DNA from: Glaciecola sp047637355
Lineage (GTDB): Bacteria; Pseudomonadota; Gammaproteobacteria; Enterobacterales; Alteromonadaceae
Direction of reading: 5' to 3'
Length of the DNA stretch: 64,000 nt
NCBI GenBank assembly: GCA_047637355.1
Contig: JBLIKA010000002.1
Span: 1 to 64,000 of the forward strand
Below, piece by piece: positions 28,251-37,005 of this stretch (the stretch's first letter is position 1; each line of letters begins with the position of its first letter). The notes under the pieces are model-generated. The model did not search any database and was not told where the DNA came from. It worked only from the letters and a program-made list of their open reading frames with translations. Made by a program: the position numbers and the translations under genes.

Positions 28251-28892
28251 TTAAAGCTCAAATGACTTACTAAGTGAGAAATACAATGACTCACTGTCAT
28301 CTAAGTCAGAACCACTGATTACCAGACCAACACCAACATCAAATCCGCCAATTTCGGTACCGTATGCTATTTCACCATACTCGCCAACTGATTCCTTGCC
28401 GTAACTACCGATGGTTGCAGACCAACCGTCTTTTTCAACACTCAGCGTAACTAAAGAATAATCGCCTTCAGTCGCATCTTCATTACCTACAACGCCATCC
28501 CACTTGCCTTGTACATAGCCAACAGAAAACAAACCGTAACCAGCACTCACGCCGATCTCGTTGTAAGCACTGTCAAAGTCGCCCGTGTATTGATAGCTAA
28601 CAAAATTAGCATCCAATGTAACACCGCTTTCTAGCTCAACGCCGTAACCGCCGTACAAGTCAACTTCAAGTCCATCCTCTACTTCCGCAGTCCAAGCACC
28701 GACATAAAAGCCAGAATCAGCGGCATAATCGACTCCAGCGCTAGTTGATGCAGATTCAGTTTGCTGAATACCACGAAAATGATAATCAGAAACTACACCA
28801 ATGTTTGCTGACCAACCTGCTATTGCAGATTGGCTTGCCAGTGTTGCTGTCAATATTGTTGCAGCTATTGCTGCGCGTTTAAATTTTTTCAT
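28251..28892 (-). CDS. TorF-family (Gcw_chp) outer-membrane beta-barrel protein
   Basis: A 213-residue protein with a signal peptide (about 1-25, cleavage after AIA) and a mature barrel of alternating short beta strands ending in an aromatic-type C-terminus (SLSKSFEL). The opening of the mature protein, SANIGVVSDYHFRGIQQTE, is the hallmark of the Gcw_chp/TIGR02001 family of putative porins. Substrate unknown. A GGAG ribosome site precedes the ATG. It is a single gene with its own terminator, divergent from rpe. Confidence 0.78.
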   Translation of the reverse strand: MKKFKRAAIAATILTATLASQSAIAGWSANIGVVSDYHFRGIQQTESASTSAGVDYAADSGFYVGAWTAEVEDGLEVDLYGGYGVELESGVTLDANFVSYQYTGDFDSAYNEIGVSAGYGLFSVGYVQGKWDGVVGNEDATEGDYSLVTLSVEKDGWSATIGSYGKESVGEYGEIAYGTEIGGFDVGVGLVISGSDLDDSESLYFSLSKSFEL

Positions 28893-29285
28893 GTATGTTC
28901 TCCGTGAGGTTCCAAGTTGTTAAAGCGATTTATTCTTATCTTATTATTATTATTATTAGTTTTCTTGTGCTGTTGAGTCTTTAACTGGTAATTTATTTAC
29001 GTTATTAACACACCGTATATTAATTCTATCAACACAATGAAGGTATTAATCATGTACAGCAAAAGTAATGCCTAAATATAAAAACCGTGATAAAAAAACT
29101 TATCCGATTGAATTATATAGCGTTTTTTAAGTTATACATTTTAAATTATAAAAGTGTAGCAACTGTTAAGTATATTAATTAAATAAAAATGCACCATATT
29201 AAGGCGTGCTCACCAATTAAGAGCAAGGTTAAGCCTTTTTTCAATCACAAAAGTTCGGTAAACTTATCAAATTTGGAACAAAACA
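28893..29285. other. Divergent intergenic region torF-like / rpe
   Basis: 393 bp, very AT-rich, no ORF I can support. It contains a perfect trinucleotide run (TTA)6 at 28941-28958, about 50-66 bp upstream of the porin-like start, where a length change could alter promoter spacing. No recognised operator was seen on the rpe side. Confidence 0.4.
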
Positions 29286-29948
29286 ATGCATACACCAATA
29301 ATTGCACCATCAATTTTGTCTGCTGACTTTGCTTGTTTAGGACAAGATGTTCAAAACGTGCTCGATTGTGGCGCAGATATAGTTCACTTTGACGTTATGG
29401 ACAATCACTATGTCCCAAACCTTTCTTTTGGCCCGATGATTTGTGACGCGTTACGTAAATATGGAATCAAAGCGGACATTGACGTGCATTTAATGGTTCA
29501 ACCCGTAGATACAATGATCCAAGCATTTGCAAAAGCTGGCGCCAGTATGATTAGTTTTCATCCTGAAGCAACGATGCACCTCGACCGCAGTATTCAGTTA
29601 ATTAAAGACAGCGGTTGCAAAGCCGGACTGGCATTAAACCCCGGAACGCCGTTGCATGTTTTAGATTGTGTGCTTGAAAAGCTTGATTATGTTTTGTTAA
29701 TGTCAGTTAATCCTGGATTTGGCGGTCAATCTTTTATTAAAAGTACACTCGCTAAAATAACAGAGTTGAAGAAGATGATAGATGCAAAAGAACTTAATAT
29801 TAGAATAGAAGTCGATGGCGGGATAAAAGTCGACAATATCAAATCGGTTTGGGATGCAGGTGCAGATATGTTTGTTGCAGGTTCTGCCATATTCAATACC
29901 GATAATTACGCCGACACTATTGCGGCAATGAAAAATCAATTTAAATAA
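29286..29948 (+). CDS. rpe: Ribulose-phosphate 3-epimerase
   Basis: Interconverts ribulose-5-phosphate and xylulose-5-phosphate in the pentose phosphate pathway. The 220-residue TIM barrel shows APSILSADFA, HFDVMDNHYVPNLSFGP (metal-binding His and Asp), the LMSVNPGFGGQSFI phosphate loop, and EVDGGI with the second catalytic aspartate. It is followed after 21 bp by trpS. In E. coli gph lies between rpe and trpS; here there is no room for it. Confidence 0.96.
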   Translation: MHTPIIAPSILSADFACLGQDVQNVLDCGADIVHFDVMDNHYVPNLSFGPMICDALRKYGIKADIDVHLMVQPVDTMIQAFAKAGASMISFHPEATMHLDRSIQLIKDSGCKAGLALNPGTPLHVLDCVLEKLDYVLLMSVNPGFGGQSFIKSTLAKITELKKMIDAKELNIRIEVDGGIKVDNIKSVWDAGADMFVAGSAIFNTDNYADTIAAMKNQFK

Positions 29949-29969
29949 CACTAGGAAGTCGTAAACAAA

Positions 29970-30977
29970 ATGAGCTTGCAAAAACCGATCGTTTTAAGTG
30001 GTTGCCAACCTTCAGGCCAACTTACCATGGGCAACTATATGGGAGCTCTGCGCCAATGGGTTGATATGCAAGACCACAACGATTGCCTTTATATGATTGT
30101 TGATTTGCATGCCATCACGGTAAGACAAGATCCTAAAGCCCTAAATCAAGCTTGCCTTGATGGCTTAGCATTGTATCTGGCTTGCGGTATTGACCCCAAA
30201 AAAAGTAGTATTTTCTTGCAGTCCCATGTGCCTGAGCATGCACAATTGAGCTGGGTGCTCAATTGCTATACCCAAATGGGCGAGCTCAACCGCATGACAC
30301 AGTTCAAGGATAAATCACAAAAAAATGCCTCCAATATCAATGTTGGACTTTACAGCTATCCTGTTTTGCAAGCTGCAGACATACTGGTTTATCAAGCAAA
30401 CAAAGTGCCTGTAGGTGAAGATCAAAAGCAGCATTTAGAACTAACTCGGGACATTGCAACTCGCTTCAATAATATCTACGGTGAGGTATTTACTATCCCT
30501 GACCCATTTATTCCTGAATCGGGCGCTCGCGTAATGAGCTTGCAAGACCCACTTAAAAAAATGTCTAAATCAGATGACAACCCAAATAATGTGATTGGCT
30601 TATTGGACGATCCGAAAAAATTAACGAAGAAAATTAAACGCGCGGTCACTGATAGTGATGAGCAAGCGCGCATTTACTTTGACGTTGCTGAAAAGCCGGG
30701 CGTATCAAATTTACTATCTTTGCTCTCGTGCACAACAGGGCAGTCCGTTGAGAGCTTAATCCCGAAATATGAAAACAAAATGTACGGCCACTTAAAAGGC
30801 GATGTTGCTGAGGCGGTCGTCGCAATGCTTACCCCTATTCAGGCTGAATATAATCGCATTCGTTCTGACAAAAATTATTTACATGCTGTTTTACAAGCCA
30901 GTGCTCTAAAAGCAAGAGAAAAGGCGTCTGTGACACTCGCTAAAACGTATGAAGCGCTCGGGTTTGTTCCGCAATAA
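29970..30977 (+). CDS. trpS: Tryptophanyl-tRNA synthetase
   Basis: Class I aminoacyl-tRNA synthetase charging tRNA-Trp; 335 residues, the usual bacterial length. The first signature appears as QLTMGNYMGAL (HIGH equivalent) and the second as KKMSKSDDNPN (KMSKS). The GEDQKQHLELTRDIA segment is typical. It begins 21 bp after rpe and an AGGAAG ribosome site precedes its ATG. Probably co-transcribed with rpe. Confidence 0.96.
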   Translation: MSLQKPIVLSGCQPSGQLTMGNYMGALRQWVDMQDHNDCLYMIVDLHAITVRQDPKALNQACLDGLALYLACGIDPKKSSIFLQSHVPEHAQLSWVLNCYTQMGELNRMTQFKDKSQKNASNINVGLYSYPVLQAADILVYQANKVPVGEDQKQHLELTRDIATRFNNIYGEVFTIPDPFIPESGARVMSLQDPLKKMSKSDDNPNNVIGLLDDPKKLTKKIKRAVTDSDEQARIYFDVAEKPGVSNLLSLLSCTTGQSVESLIPKYENKMYGHLKGDVAEAVVAMLTPIQAEYNRIRSDKNYLHAVLQASALKAREKASVTLAKTYEALGFVPQ

Positions 30978-31055
30978 TGGAAGAGATTGGACGTTTTTGG
31001 CTATAAACGAATATGACTTACTTGCTAAGCTTTCTTTGCCATTGGGGTCATTAAA

Positions 31056-31643
31056 ATGGTTTTGATCATTGATAATTATGACTCCTTTACCTTCAATTTA
31101 GCTCGCTATTTTGAAGAACTCGGCGCGCAGGTAAAAGTCGTCAAAAATGATGCGTTAAGTCTCCTAGAGCTGCAGGAGCTTGAGTTTACGCATTTAGTTA
31201 TCTCACCTGGTCCTTGCAGCCCAAATGAAGCGGGTATTTGCCTTGATGCAATTGCAGAATTTGCGGGCAAAGTGCCGCTTTTAGGCGTATGTTTAGGACA
31301 TCAGGCGATAGGTCAGGTATTTGGTGCTAAAGTAATACGTGCAAAAAATATCAAACATGGTAAAACTTCTGAGATACAAGTGAAGCAAGCCCATGGTATA
31401 TTTGAGGAAGTTGCAGACACATTTACAGCAACAAGGTATCACTCTTTGTTGTTAGAGTTGGAAACACTCCCAGAGTTGCTGCAGATTACTGCAGTTTGTA
31501 CTGAAAGTGACGATACAGAGATAATGGGTATTCAGCACAAAACAATGCCAATATTTGGTGTTCAGTTTCATCCTGAGTCTTTGTTAACTCAGGAAGGCCA
31601 TAAGATTTTGAATAATTTTTTAAAAAATAGAATACGGATTTAG
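31056..31643 (+). CDS. pabA: Glutamine amidotransferase of aminodeoxychorismate/anthranilate synthase
   Basis: Class I glutamine amidotransferase of 195 residues: oxyanion motif ISPGPCSPNEAG, nucleophile in LLGVCLGHQAIG, catalytic His/Glu in VQFHPESLLT. It supplies ammonia to PabB (folate) or TrpE (tryptophan). The residues alone do not separate PabA from TrpG. Context favours PabA: E. coli has pabA close to argD, and here the argD/astC homologue lies 1.6 kb downstream, while no trp genes are near. It may serve both pathways, as in several bacteria. Confidence 0.85.
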   Translation: MVLIIDNYDSFTFNLARYFEELGAQVKVVKNDALSLLELQELEFTHLVISPGPCSPNEAGICLDAIAEFAGKVPLLGVCLGHQAIGQVFGAKVIRAKNIKHGKTSEIQVKQAHGIFEEVADTFTATRYHSLLLELETLPELLQITAVCTESDDTEIMGIQHKTMPIFGVQFHPESLLTQEGHKILNNFLKNRIRI

Positions 31644-31650
31644 AAAAAAA

Positions 31651-32865
31651 ATGAAGTTAAGCGTCTCTCAGTTAGCCTCGACAATGAATCAGAGATTCGA
31701 GCACCTTCTCGTTAGTTTGGATGAAGCTGTTATTCTATCTGGTAAAAAAACTGAAAAACAGCGCATTATGGAAGACTCAGAGCAAGCTGATGCTCGTCGC
31801 GAATTGTTGTTCGTAGAAGAAGTTGCGATAAAAAATCGCGAAGAAATAAGTCAAAAACGAAATTTATTTATCCAACAAGTCGAAGCTGAATTCCATGTTA
31901 GTCTTATCAACGACCTTTCTGAACGTTTTAAAAATACCGAGTTCATACTAGAGAAAGTGCTTGGCTTTGACCTATCTATAGGCAAAATTTTAGATGTTTT
32001 ATACACCGAGTCATGTTCAATATCTCGTTTAGAAGTTCTCATCAAAGAATTAGATTGGTTATCTGATGCAACTATTAATTTTGCTAAAAAACCAGAGTAT
32101 AGGCGTTTCGATTCAAAAGGTAAGCTAATTGTCATTCATAGTTTGCGCAGCGCTCTTAGTTTCGTTGGCGTAGAAAGTTTACGTATCTTACTTCCTGCTT
32201 TAATAGCCAAGCGCAGCATACCGCCTAAATCAGTGCTGTTTCCCGAATTACACAAAAATATCTGGGAATACACTCTAGGAACAGGAAAAGCCTGTCGAGC
32301 CATTGCGGAAAAAGAAGGAATGAAATGGTACTTGGGTTATAACATCGGGTTGCTGAGCACGATAGGCCGTAGTGCCGTTACCACCATGTACTTAAAGGCG
32401 TTCGACGGCAAATTACGAGAGAAACTCATACAAGCTCAAAAGAAAAAAGATCCATCTGAAGCTGAAGCACTGAATACATTAGTGCCATCGCATAAATATC
32501 TTATTTCAATGTGGCATACCTATGCGGATCACCTTACCAACGACCTAGTCGCTAGCTTGAAATGCCGCTGGTTGATGGTTGGGATCGGGTTTGAAGATTA
32601 TACTCGCATCAAAGAAATAAGTTTTGCGCATGTCAAAGCGAATAATTTACACCCTCTCACAAGTTTGCTTTTTCGATGCCAAGGCTTCTTACAATTTAAA
32701 ATGATGAAAGCAAATAACTTAATATCAAAAGAGGCCTCTATGCTGTACCTGCGCAATTTTGGTATTGTCTCAGACGATGTTATATTGTTAATGAATACAA
32801 ATTTAACTGGTATCGAAATTAAAATACCGGAAATCCCTCAAGTGCCAAAAGCGCTGAAGTACTAA
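31651..32865 (+). CDS. HDOD-domain protein
   Basis: A 404-residue cytoplasmic protein. The N-terminal ~90 residues are charged and probably helical; the middle (about 100-300) resembles an HDOD domain, the HD-related output module without the metal residues, with the typical SLRSALSFVGVESLRILLPALI segment and GYNIGLLSTIGRSAV. Such proteins act in signalling, often beside c-di-GMP or chemotaxis systems; the exact role is unknown. It begins 7 bp after pabA, so it is likely co-transcribed. No enzymatic motif was found. Confidence 0.68.
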   Translation: MKLSVSQLASTMNQRFEHLLVSLDEAVILSGKKTEKQRIMEDSEQADARRELLFVEEVAIKNREEISQKRNLFIQQVEAEFHVSLINDLSERFKNTEFILEKVLGFDLSIGKILDVLYTESCSISRLEVLIKELDWLSDATINFAKKPEYRRFDSKGKLIVIHSLRSALSFVGVESLRILLPALIAKRSIPPKSVLFPELHKNIWEYTLGTGKACRAIAEKEGMKWYLGYNIGLLSTIGRSAVTTMYLKAFDGKLREKLIQAQKKKDPSEAEALNTLVPSHKYLISMWHTYADHLTNDLVASLKCRWLMVGIGFEDYTRIKEISFAHVKANNLHPLTSLLFRCQGFLQFKMMKANNLISKEASMLYLRNFGIVSDDVILLMNTNLTGIEIKIPEIPQVPKALKY

Positions 32866-33062
32866 ACGTCTAGCAGCCTTATTTAAATAATAAATATAGT
32901 TTTTTATCATTATATTTTTTGCATGAATATGCCTAAACACGCTGCATTTGAATCAACTATCGCGCCCCAATTAAACGCACAGGAGAATATAGAGCTTGTC
33001 TGCAAGCCATTGCCGCCAATACGAGCAACTCACAATCCTACATTTTATTTATCATGCTATCG
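32866..33062. other. Intergenic region upstream of the ast operon
   Basis: The gap between the HDOD gene and astC is 370 bp in total. The first ~200 bp hold nothing convincing; a 71-codon frame at 32923-33138 has no ribosome site or family resemblance and runs across the ARG boxes. The remaining part holds the ArgR operator and promoter listed separately. Confidence 0.4.
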
Positions 33063-33101
33063 CCAATATAAATATTCACTAATTCTGCAAATATGTTCAC
33101 A
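33063..33101 (+). promoter_or_regulatory. Tandem ArgR boxes upstream of astC
   Basis: Two 18-bp ARG-like boxes exactly 3 bp apart: 33063-33080 (core AATAT-AAAT? with a perfect right half ATTCA; 7 of 10 core bases) and 33084-33101 (TGCAA-ATAT-GTTCA; 7 of 10). The 18-3-18 spacing is diagnostic for the ArgR hexamer. They end 37 bp upstream of the predicted -35 box, a position more compatible with activation than with blocking polymerase. In enteric bacteria ArgR activates the ast operon. Confidence 0.62.
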
Positions 33102-33138
33102 CCCCTCATTTTTACTGGCCTTGCGACGAATAAGTTGA

Positions 33139-33168
33139 TTGCTTTAGCTATACCTTCTGGCATAATAC
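33139..33168 (+). promoter_or_regulatory. Predicted astC promoter
   Basis: -35 TTGCTT (33139-33144), 18-bp spacer, -10 TAATAC (33163-33168). The expected transcript begins near 33175 and its leader contains a 7-bp hairpin ACTCACA/TGTGAGT (33180-33205) before the astC ribosome site. Confidence 0.5.
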
Positions 33169-33235
33169 GAAGCCAATTTACTCACACGTCCAATCTCATG
33201 TGAGTGCGATAAAGTTAAGCAAAGAGGTGTATAAC

Positions 33236-34441
33236 ATGCAAGTGACTCGTTCAACGTTTGATGATGTAATGGTACCTAACTATAACCCAGCACAAATGGT
33301 GCCGGTACGTGGTGAAGGGTCTCGCGTTTGGGATCAAGAAGGCATCGAATACATCGACTTTGCAGGCGGTATAGCGGTCAATGTACTTGGCCATTGCCAT
33401 CCTGAACTGGTAAGTGTTTTACAAGAACAAAGCAACAAACTATGGCATTTGAGTAATGTATTTACTAACGAACCCGCGATCAGATTAGCCAAGAAGTTAT
33501 GTGATTCCACATTTGCCGATAAGGTGTATTTCGCTAACTCTGGCGCGGAAGCTAATGAAGCAGCGTTAAAATTAGCGCGCAGATTCGCGATTGATCATCA
33601 CAACGAAAGTAAAGATCAAATTATTGCGTTTAAGCAGGGCTTTCACGGTCGTACTTTTTTCACCGTTACTGTCGGCGGCCAACCAGCGTATTCCGATGGA
33701 TTCGGCCCAAAGCCGGGCGGCATTGAGCATTGCGAATACAATAACCTAGAAATGTTGGCTGGCATGATGTCAGAACACACTTGCGCCATTATGATGGAGC
33801 CCCTACAGGGTGAAGGTGGAATTATCGTTCCCGACCCTGCATTCGTAAGAGGTGTGAGAGAGCTTTGTGATAAACATAATGCGCTATTGATTTTTGATGA
33901 AGTACAAAGTGGTGTTGGCCGAACAGGGTACCTATATGCTTATATGGGTGTTGATGTTACCCCTGATATTTTGACTACAGCTAAGTCCTTAGGCGGCGGC
34001 TTTCCAATTGGTGCAATGCTTACCACCGATCTCATAGCAAGTAGCCTCAAACCCGGTACTCACGGCAGCACATATGGTGGTAATCCACTAGCGTGCGCGG
34101 TAGCGGAGAGAGTATTGGACGTTATCAACACGCCTGAAGTTCTCGCTGGCGTGCTTAACAAAGAAGCTTTATACCGTGAAATATTAGGTAAAATTAACGA
34201 TAAATATCAGGTATTTAGTGAAATACGTGGCAAAGGCATGTTGTTAGGTTGTGCGTTAAATGAAAAATACGCAGGGCGTGCACGTGACTTCATGGTCGCG
34301 GCTAATGAACAGCATCTTATGTGTTTAATTGCTGGTATGAACGTCATTCGTTTTGCTCCGTCTTTAGTTATCCCAGATGAAGACATCATTGAAGGCTTAG
34401 CTCGGTTCGAGAAGGCTGTTGCCTCAGTCGTGGCTGGTTAG
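33236..34441 (+). CDS. astC: Succinylornithine/acetylornithine aminotransferase
   Basis: PLP-dependent class III transaminase of 401 residues. It carries FANSGAEANEAALKLAR, the IFDEVQSGVGRTG aspartate region and TAKSLGGGFPIGAML with the PLP lysine. In the family AstC (succinylornithine catabolism) and ArgD (acetylornithine synthesis) are near-identical and often one enzyme does both; linkage to pabA recalls argD, linkage to astA-astD recalls astC. I chose the ATG at 33236, with AGAGGTG 7 nt upstream; a GTG at 33200 in frame would fall inside the leader hairpin. Tandem ARG boxes lie upstream. Confidence 0.92.
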   Translation: MQVTRSTFDDVMVPNYNPAQMVPVRGEGSRVWDQEGIEYIDFAGGIAVNVLGHCHPELVSVLQEQSNKLWHLSNVFTNEPAIRLAKKLCDSTFADKVYFANSGAEANEAALKLARRFAIDHHNESKDQIIAFKQGFHGRTFFTVTVGGQPAYSDGFGPKPGGIEHCEYNNLEMLAGMMSEHTCAIMMEPLQGEGGIIVPDPAFVRGVRELCDKHNALLIFDEVQSGVGRTGYLYAYMGVDVTPDILTTAKSLGGGFPIGAMLTTDLIASSLKPGTHGSTYGGNPLACAVAERVLDVINTPEVLAGVLNKEALYREILGKINDKYQVFSEIRGKGMLLGCALNEKYAGRARDFMVAANEQHLMCLIAGMNVIRFAPSLVIPDEDIIEGLARFEKAVASVVAG

Positions 34442-34481
34442 ACTTTTTTAGATTGTCATTGACAATCATAGGGATCATTTG

Positions 34482-35516
34482 ATGAAAATTATTCGTCCTA
34501 TCAAAGCGTCCGATTATCAGACGCTTTACGAGATAGCGAAAGAATCTGGTATCGGTTTCACATCACTTCCAGTGAATGAAGAGTTGTTGCGACGTAAGAT
34601 TACAAACGCTGAGGCAGCTGCTCAGTCGACGCCTACAGAGCCTGGCATGCAAAGCTATTTATTTGTGATGGAAGATACAGAAACAGGTGAAGTAGTCGGT
34701 ACCACTGGTATTGAGGCGACGGTTGGCCTGCAGGACGCATTTTATCATTACCATATAAGTAAGGTAGTACATGCATCGCGTGAATTAAATGTGCATAACA
34801 CGGTTGATATACTGCATTTTTGTAACGATTACACTGGTGTAAGTGAAATATGTACGTTGTTTTTAAGAGAAAATGCGAGAAAAGGTCTTAATGGTCGTTT
34901 TCTATCCAAAATGCGGTTCCTTTTCATGGCTGAGCACACCGAGCGTTTCGCTGATGTCGTTATTGCAGAAATGCGTGGAGTGAGCGATGACAAAGGCCGG
35001 TCGCCATTTTGGGCTTGGCTTGAAGAAAACTTCTTCTCTATGGATTTTCCTACGGCTGACTACTTGACTGGTATCGGCAACAAAGTATTTATCGCGGAAT
35101 TGATGCCTAAGTATCCTATCTACGTTAATTTACTCAGTAAAGCTGCGCAAGACTGTATCGGTAAGGTACATGAAAAAACTAAGCCGGCTCTTTGCCTACT
35201 TGAGCAAGAAGGATTTAAGTGCCGTGGCTACGTCGACATTTTTGACGCAGGACCGACCGTTGAAGCAGATGTAAAAAGCATCGCAACAGTGCAGGCAAGT
35301 CGCAAGGCATCCGTTGTTATAAACGACACCCTCGCGCAAACCGACGGTGAAACCTGTTTTGCTATTAATACGTCTGTACATAACTTAAGAGCTTGTATCG
35401 CCGAAATCGCATACGTTGACGGTAATCGGGTTGCAATTGAACGAGTTAGTGCTGAGGCATTAGGCATTAAAGATGGCGATTCAATTCGTTTCTCACCTGC
35501 TAACACAAAGCATTAG
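34482..35516 (+). CDS. astA: Arginine N-succinyltransferase
   Basis: First step of the arginine succinyltransferase pathway: succinyl-CoA plus arginine to N2-succinylarginine. The protein of 344 residues, normal for AstA, begins with MKIIRPIKASDY and has the family segments SYLFVMEDTETGEVVG and EMRGVSDDKGRSPFW. The ATG at 34482 follows GGGAT; the preceding TTG is less likely. A small hairpin GATTGTC-ATT-GACAATC (34451-34467) sits in the 40-bp gap after astC and could tune relative expression. It appears to be a single-subunit type; no second astA (AruF/AruG pair) is present. Confidence 0.93.
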   Translation: MKIIRPIKASDYQTLYEIAKESGIGFTSLPVNEELLRRKITNAEAAAQSTPTEPGMQSYLFVMEDTETGEVVGTTGIEATVGLQDAFYHYHISKVVHASRELNVHNTVDILHFCNDYTGVSEICTLFLRENARKGLNGRFLSKMRFLFMAEHTERFADVVIAEMRGVSDDKGRSPFWAWLEENFFSMDFPTADYLTGIGNKVFIAELMPKYPIYVNLLSKAAQDCIGKVHEKTKPALCLLEQEGFKCRGYVDIFDAGPTVEADVKSIATVQASRKASVVINDTLAQTDGETCFAINTSVHNLRACIAEIAYVDGNRVAIERVSAEALGIKDGDSIRFSPANTKH

Positions 35517-35524
35517 GAGCACAT

Positions 35525-36997
35525 ATGACAAATTCAACACACTTTATCAATGGTCAATGGATAGAGGGGCTAGGTCACGCTATCAACTCGGTCGATCCTG
35601 CTAAAAATATCGTTATTTGGTCTGCAAAATCAGCATCTGAAGCGCAAGTCGACCAAGCTGTTTTGGCCGCTCGCAACGCATTTCCTGCATGGTCTTTAAA
35701 GTCGGTAGAAGAGCGCTTAACTATCATTAAGAAATTTGCTGAACTGCTAGGTGAAAACAAGGCTGAATTAACTAAAATCATTGCTAAAGAGACCGGTAAA
35801 CCTGAATGGGAAACAGCTACAGAAGTTGGTGCCATGATAGGAAAAATTGCGATTTCGGAAAAGGCTTACAACGAACGTACCGGCACTGTTGAAAATGCAA
35901 TGCCCATAGGTCATGCGATTATTAGACATAAACCACATGGTGTTGTCGCTGTTTTTGGGCCTTATAATTTCCCTGGCCATTTGCCCAATGGGCACATCGT
36001 GCCTGCACTAATCGCAGGAAATACTATTGTATTTAAACCCAGTGATTTAACCCCAATGGTTGCCGAATTCACAGTTCAATTATGGCAAAAAGCGGGATTG
36101 CCAAATGGCGTCTTAAACCTGACTCAAGGTCAAGTTCAAACAGGAAAAGCGCTTGCCAGTCACCCTAATATTGATGGCTTGTTTTTCACCGGTAGCTCTC
36201 GCACAGGCAGGATATTGCATGAGCAGTTTGCTGGCCACCCAGGTAAAATACTAGCGCTTGAAATGGGCGGCAATAATCCGTTAATAGTGAAAGACGTTGC
36301 TGACATTGATGCTGCAGTGCATGACATTGTGCAGTCCGCGTTTGTCACTAGTGGACAGCGATGCACATGTGCGCGACGTTTGTTTATTCAAGACAATGCG
36401 CAGGGAGATGCTTTGCTCGCACGATTGTTAGAAGTAACAAAAAATATTCAAGTCGGTCATTATGATGCACAAGAGCAACCTTTCATGGGGGCCATGATAA
36501 GCTCGGCTGCCGCTGCTGGAATGGCAAACGCTCAACAGCAGCTGTTAGGTTTGGGTGCAACAATATTATTGGCACTTGAGCACACAGATAAAGATACCGG
36601 TTTTGTTACCCCTGGTATTATCGACGTTACTGCAATAGTCAATGAAATGCCTGATGAGGAACATTTTGGACCACTTTTAAAAGTGATCAGATATAGTTCT
36701 TTCGATGATGCAATTACGCAGGCTAATAATACCAGTTTTGGTTTATCTGCAGGTTTGTTAAGCGATTCAAAAGATGATTACGACTATTTCTTGGCACGCA
36801 TTAGAGCCGGTATTGTTAACTGGAACCGTCCTATTACTGGAGCTAGCAGTGCCGCACCTTTTGGTGGCATTGGTGAAAGTGGAAACCATAGAGCAAGTGC
36901 ATACTATGCTGCTGATTACTGTGCTTACCCGGTTGCGTCAGTGGAACTAGATGTCGTTACGTTACCATCCTCGCTTAGTCCCGGTCTTAATTTTTAA
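35525..36997 (+). CDS. astD: Succinylglutamate-semialdehyde dehydrogenase
   Basis: NAD-dependent oxidation of succinylglutamate semialdehyde to succinylglutamate. The 490-residue aldehyde dehydrogenase has the catalytic glutamate in LALEMGGNNPLIV and the nucleophile in SGQRCTCARR, plus the family-typical PFGGIGESGNHR. It begins 8 bp after astA with an AGGAG ribosome site and ends 8 bp before the DUF1338 gene. It is the third gene of the operon. Confidence 0.95.
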   Translation: MTNSTHFINGQWIEGLGHAINSVDPAKNIVIWSAKSASEAQVDQAVLAARNAFPAWSLKSVEERLTIIKKFAELLGENKAELTKIIAKETGKPEWETATEVGAMIGKIAISEKAYNERTGTVENAMPIGHAIIRHKPHGVVAVFGPYNFPGHLPNGHIVPALIAGNTIVFKPSDLTPMVAEFTVQLWQKAGLPNGVLNLTQGQVQTGKALASHPNIDGLFFTGSSRTGRILHEQFAGHPGKILALEMGGNNPLIVKDVADIDAAVHDIVQSAFVTSGQRCTCARRLFIQDNAQGDALLARLLEVTKNIQVGHYDAQEQPFMGAMISSAAAAGMANAQQQLLGLGATILLALEHTDKDTGFVTPGIIDVTAIVNEMPDEEHFGPLLKVIRYSSFDDAITQANNTSFGLSAGLLSDSKDDYDYFLARIRAGIVNWNRPITGASSAAPFGGIGESGNHRASAYYAADYCAYPVASVELDVVTLPSSLSPGLNF

Positions 36998-37005
36998 GGA
37001 AAGAA

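Noticed and set aside
32923..33138. 71-codon frame before astC
   Set aside because: No ribosome site, no family resemblance, unstructured composition, and it overlaps the ARG boxes.
33200..33235. GTG start extending AstC by 12 residues
   Set aside because: It lies in a predicted leader hairpin; the ATG at 33236 has AGAGGTG and matches the usual family N-terminus.
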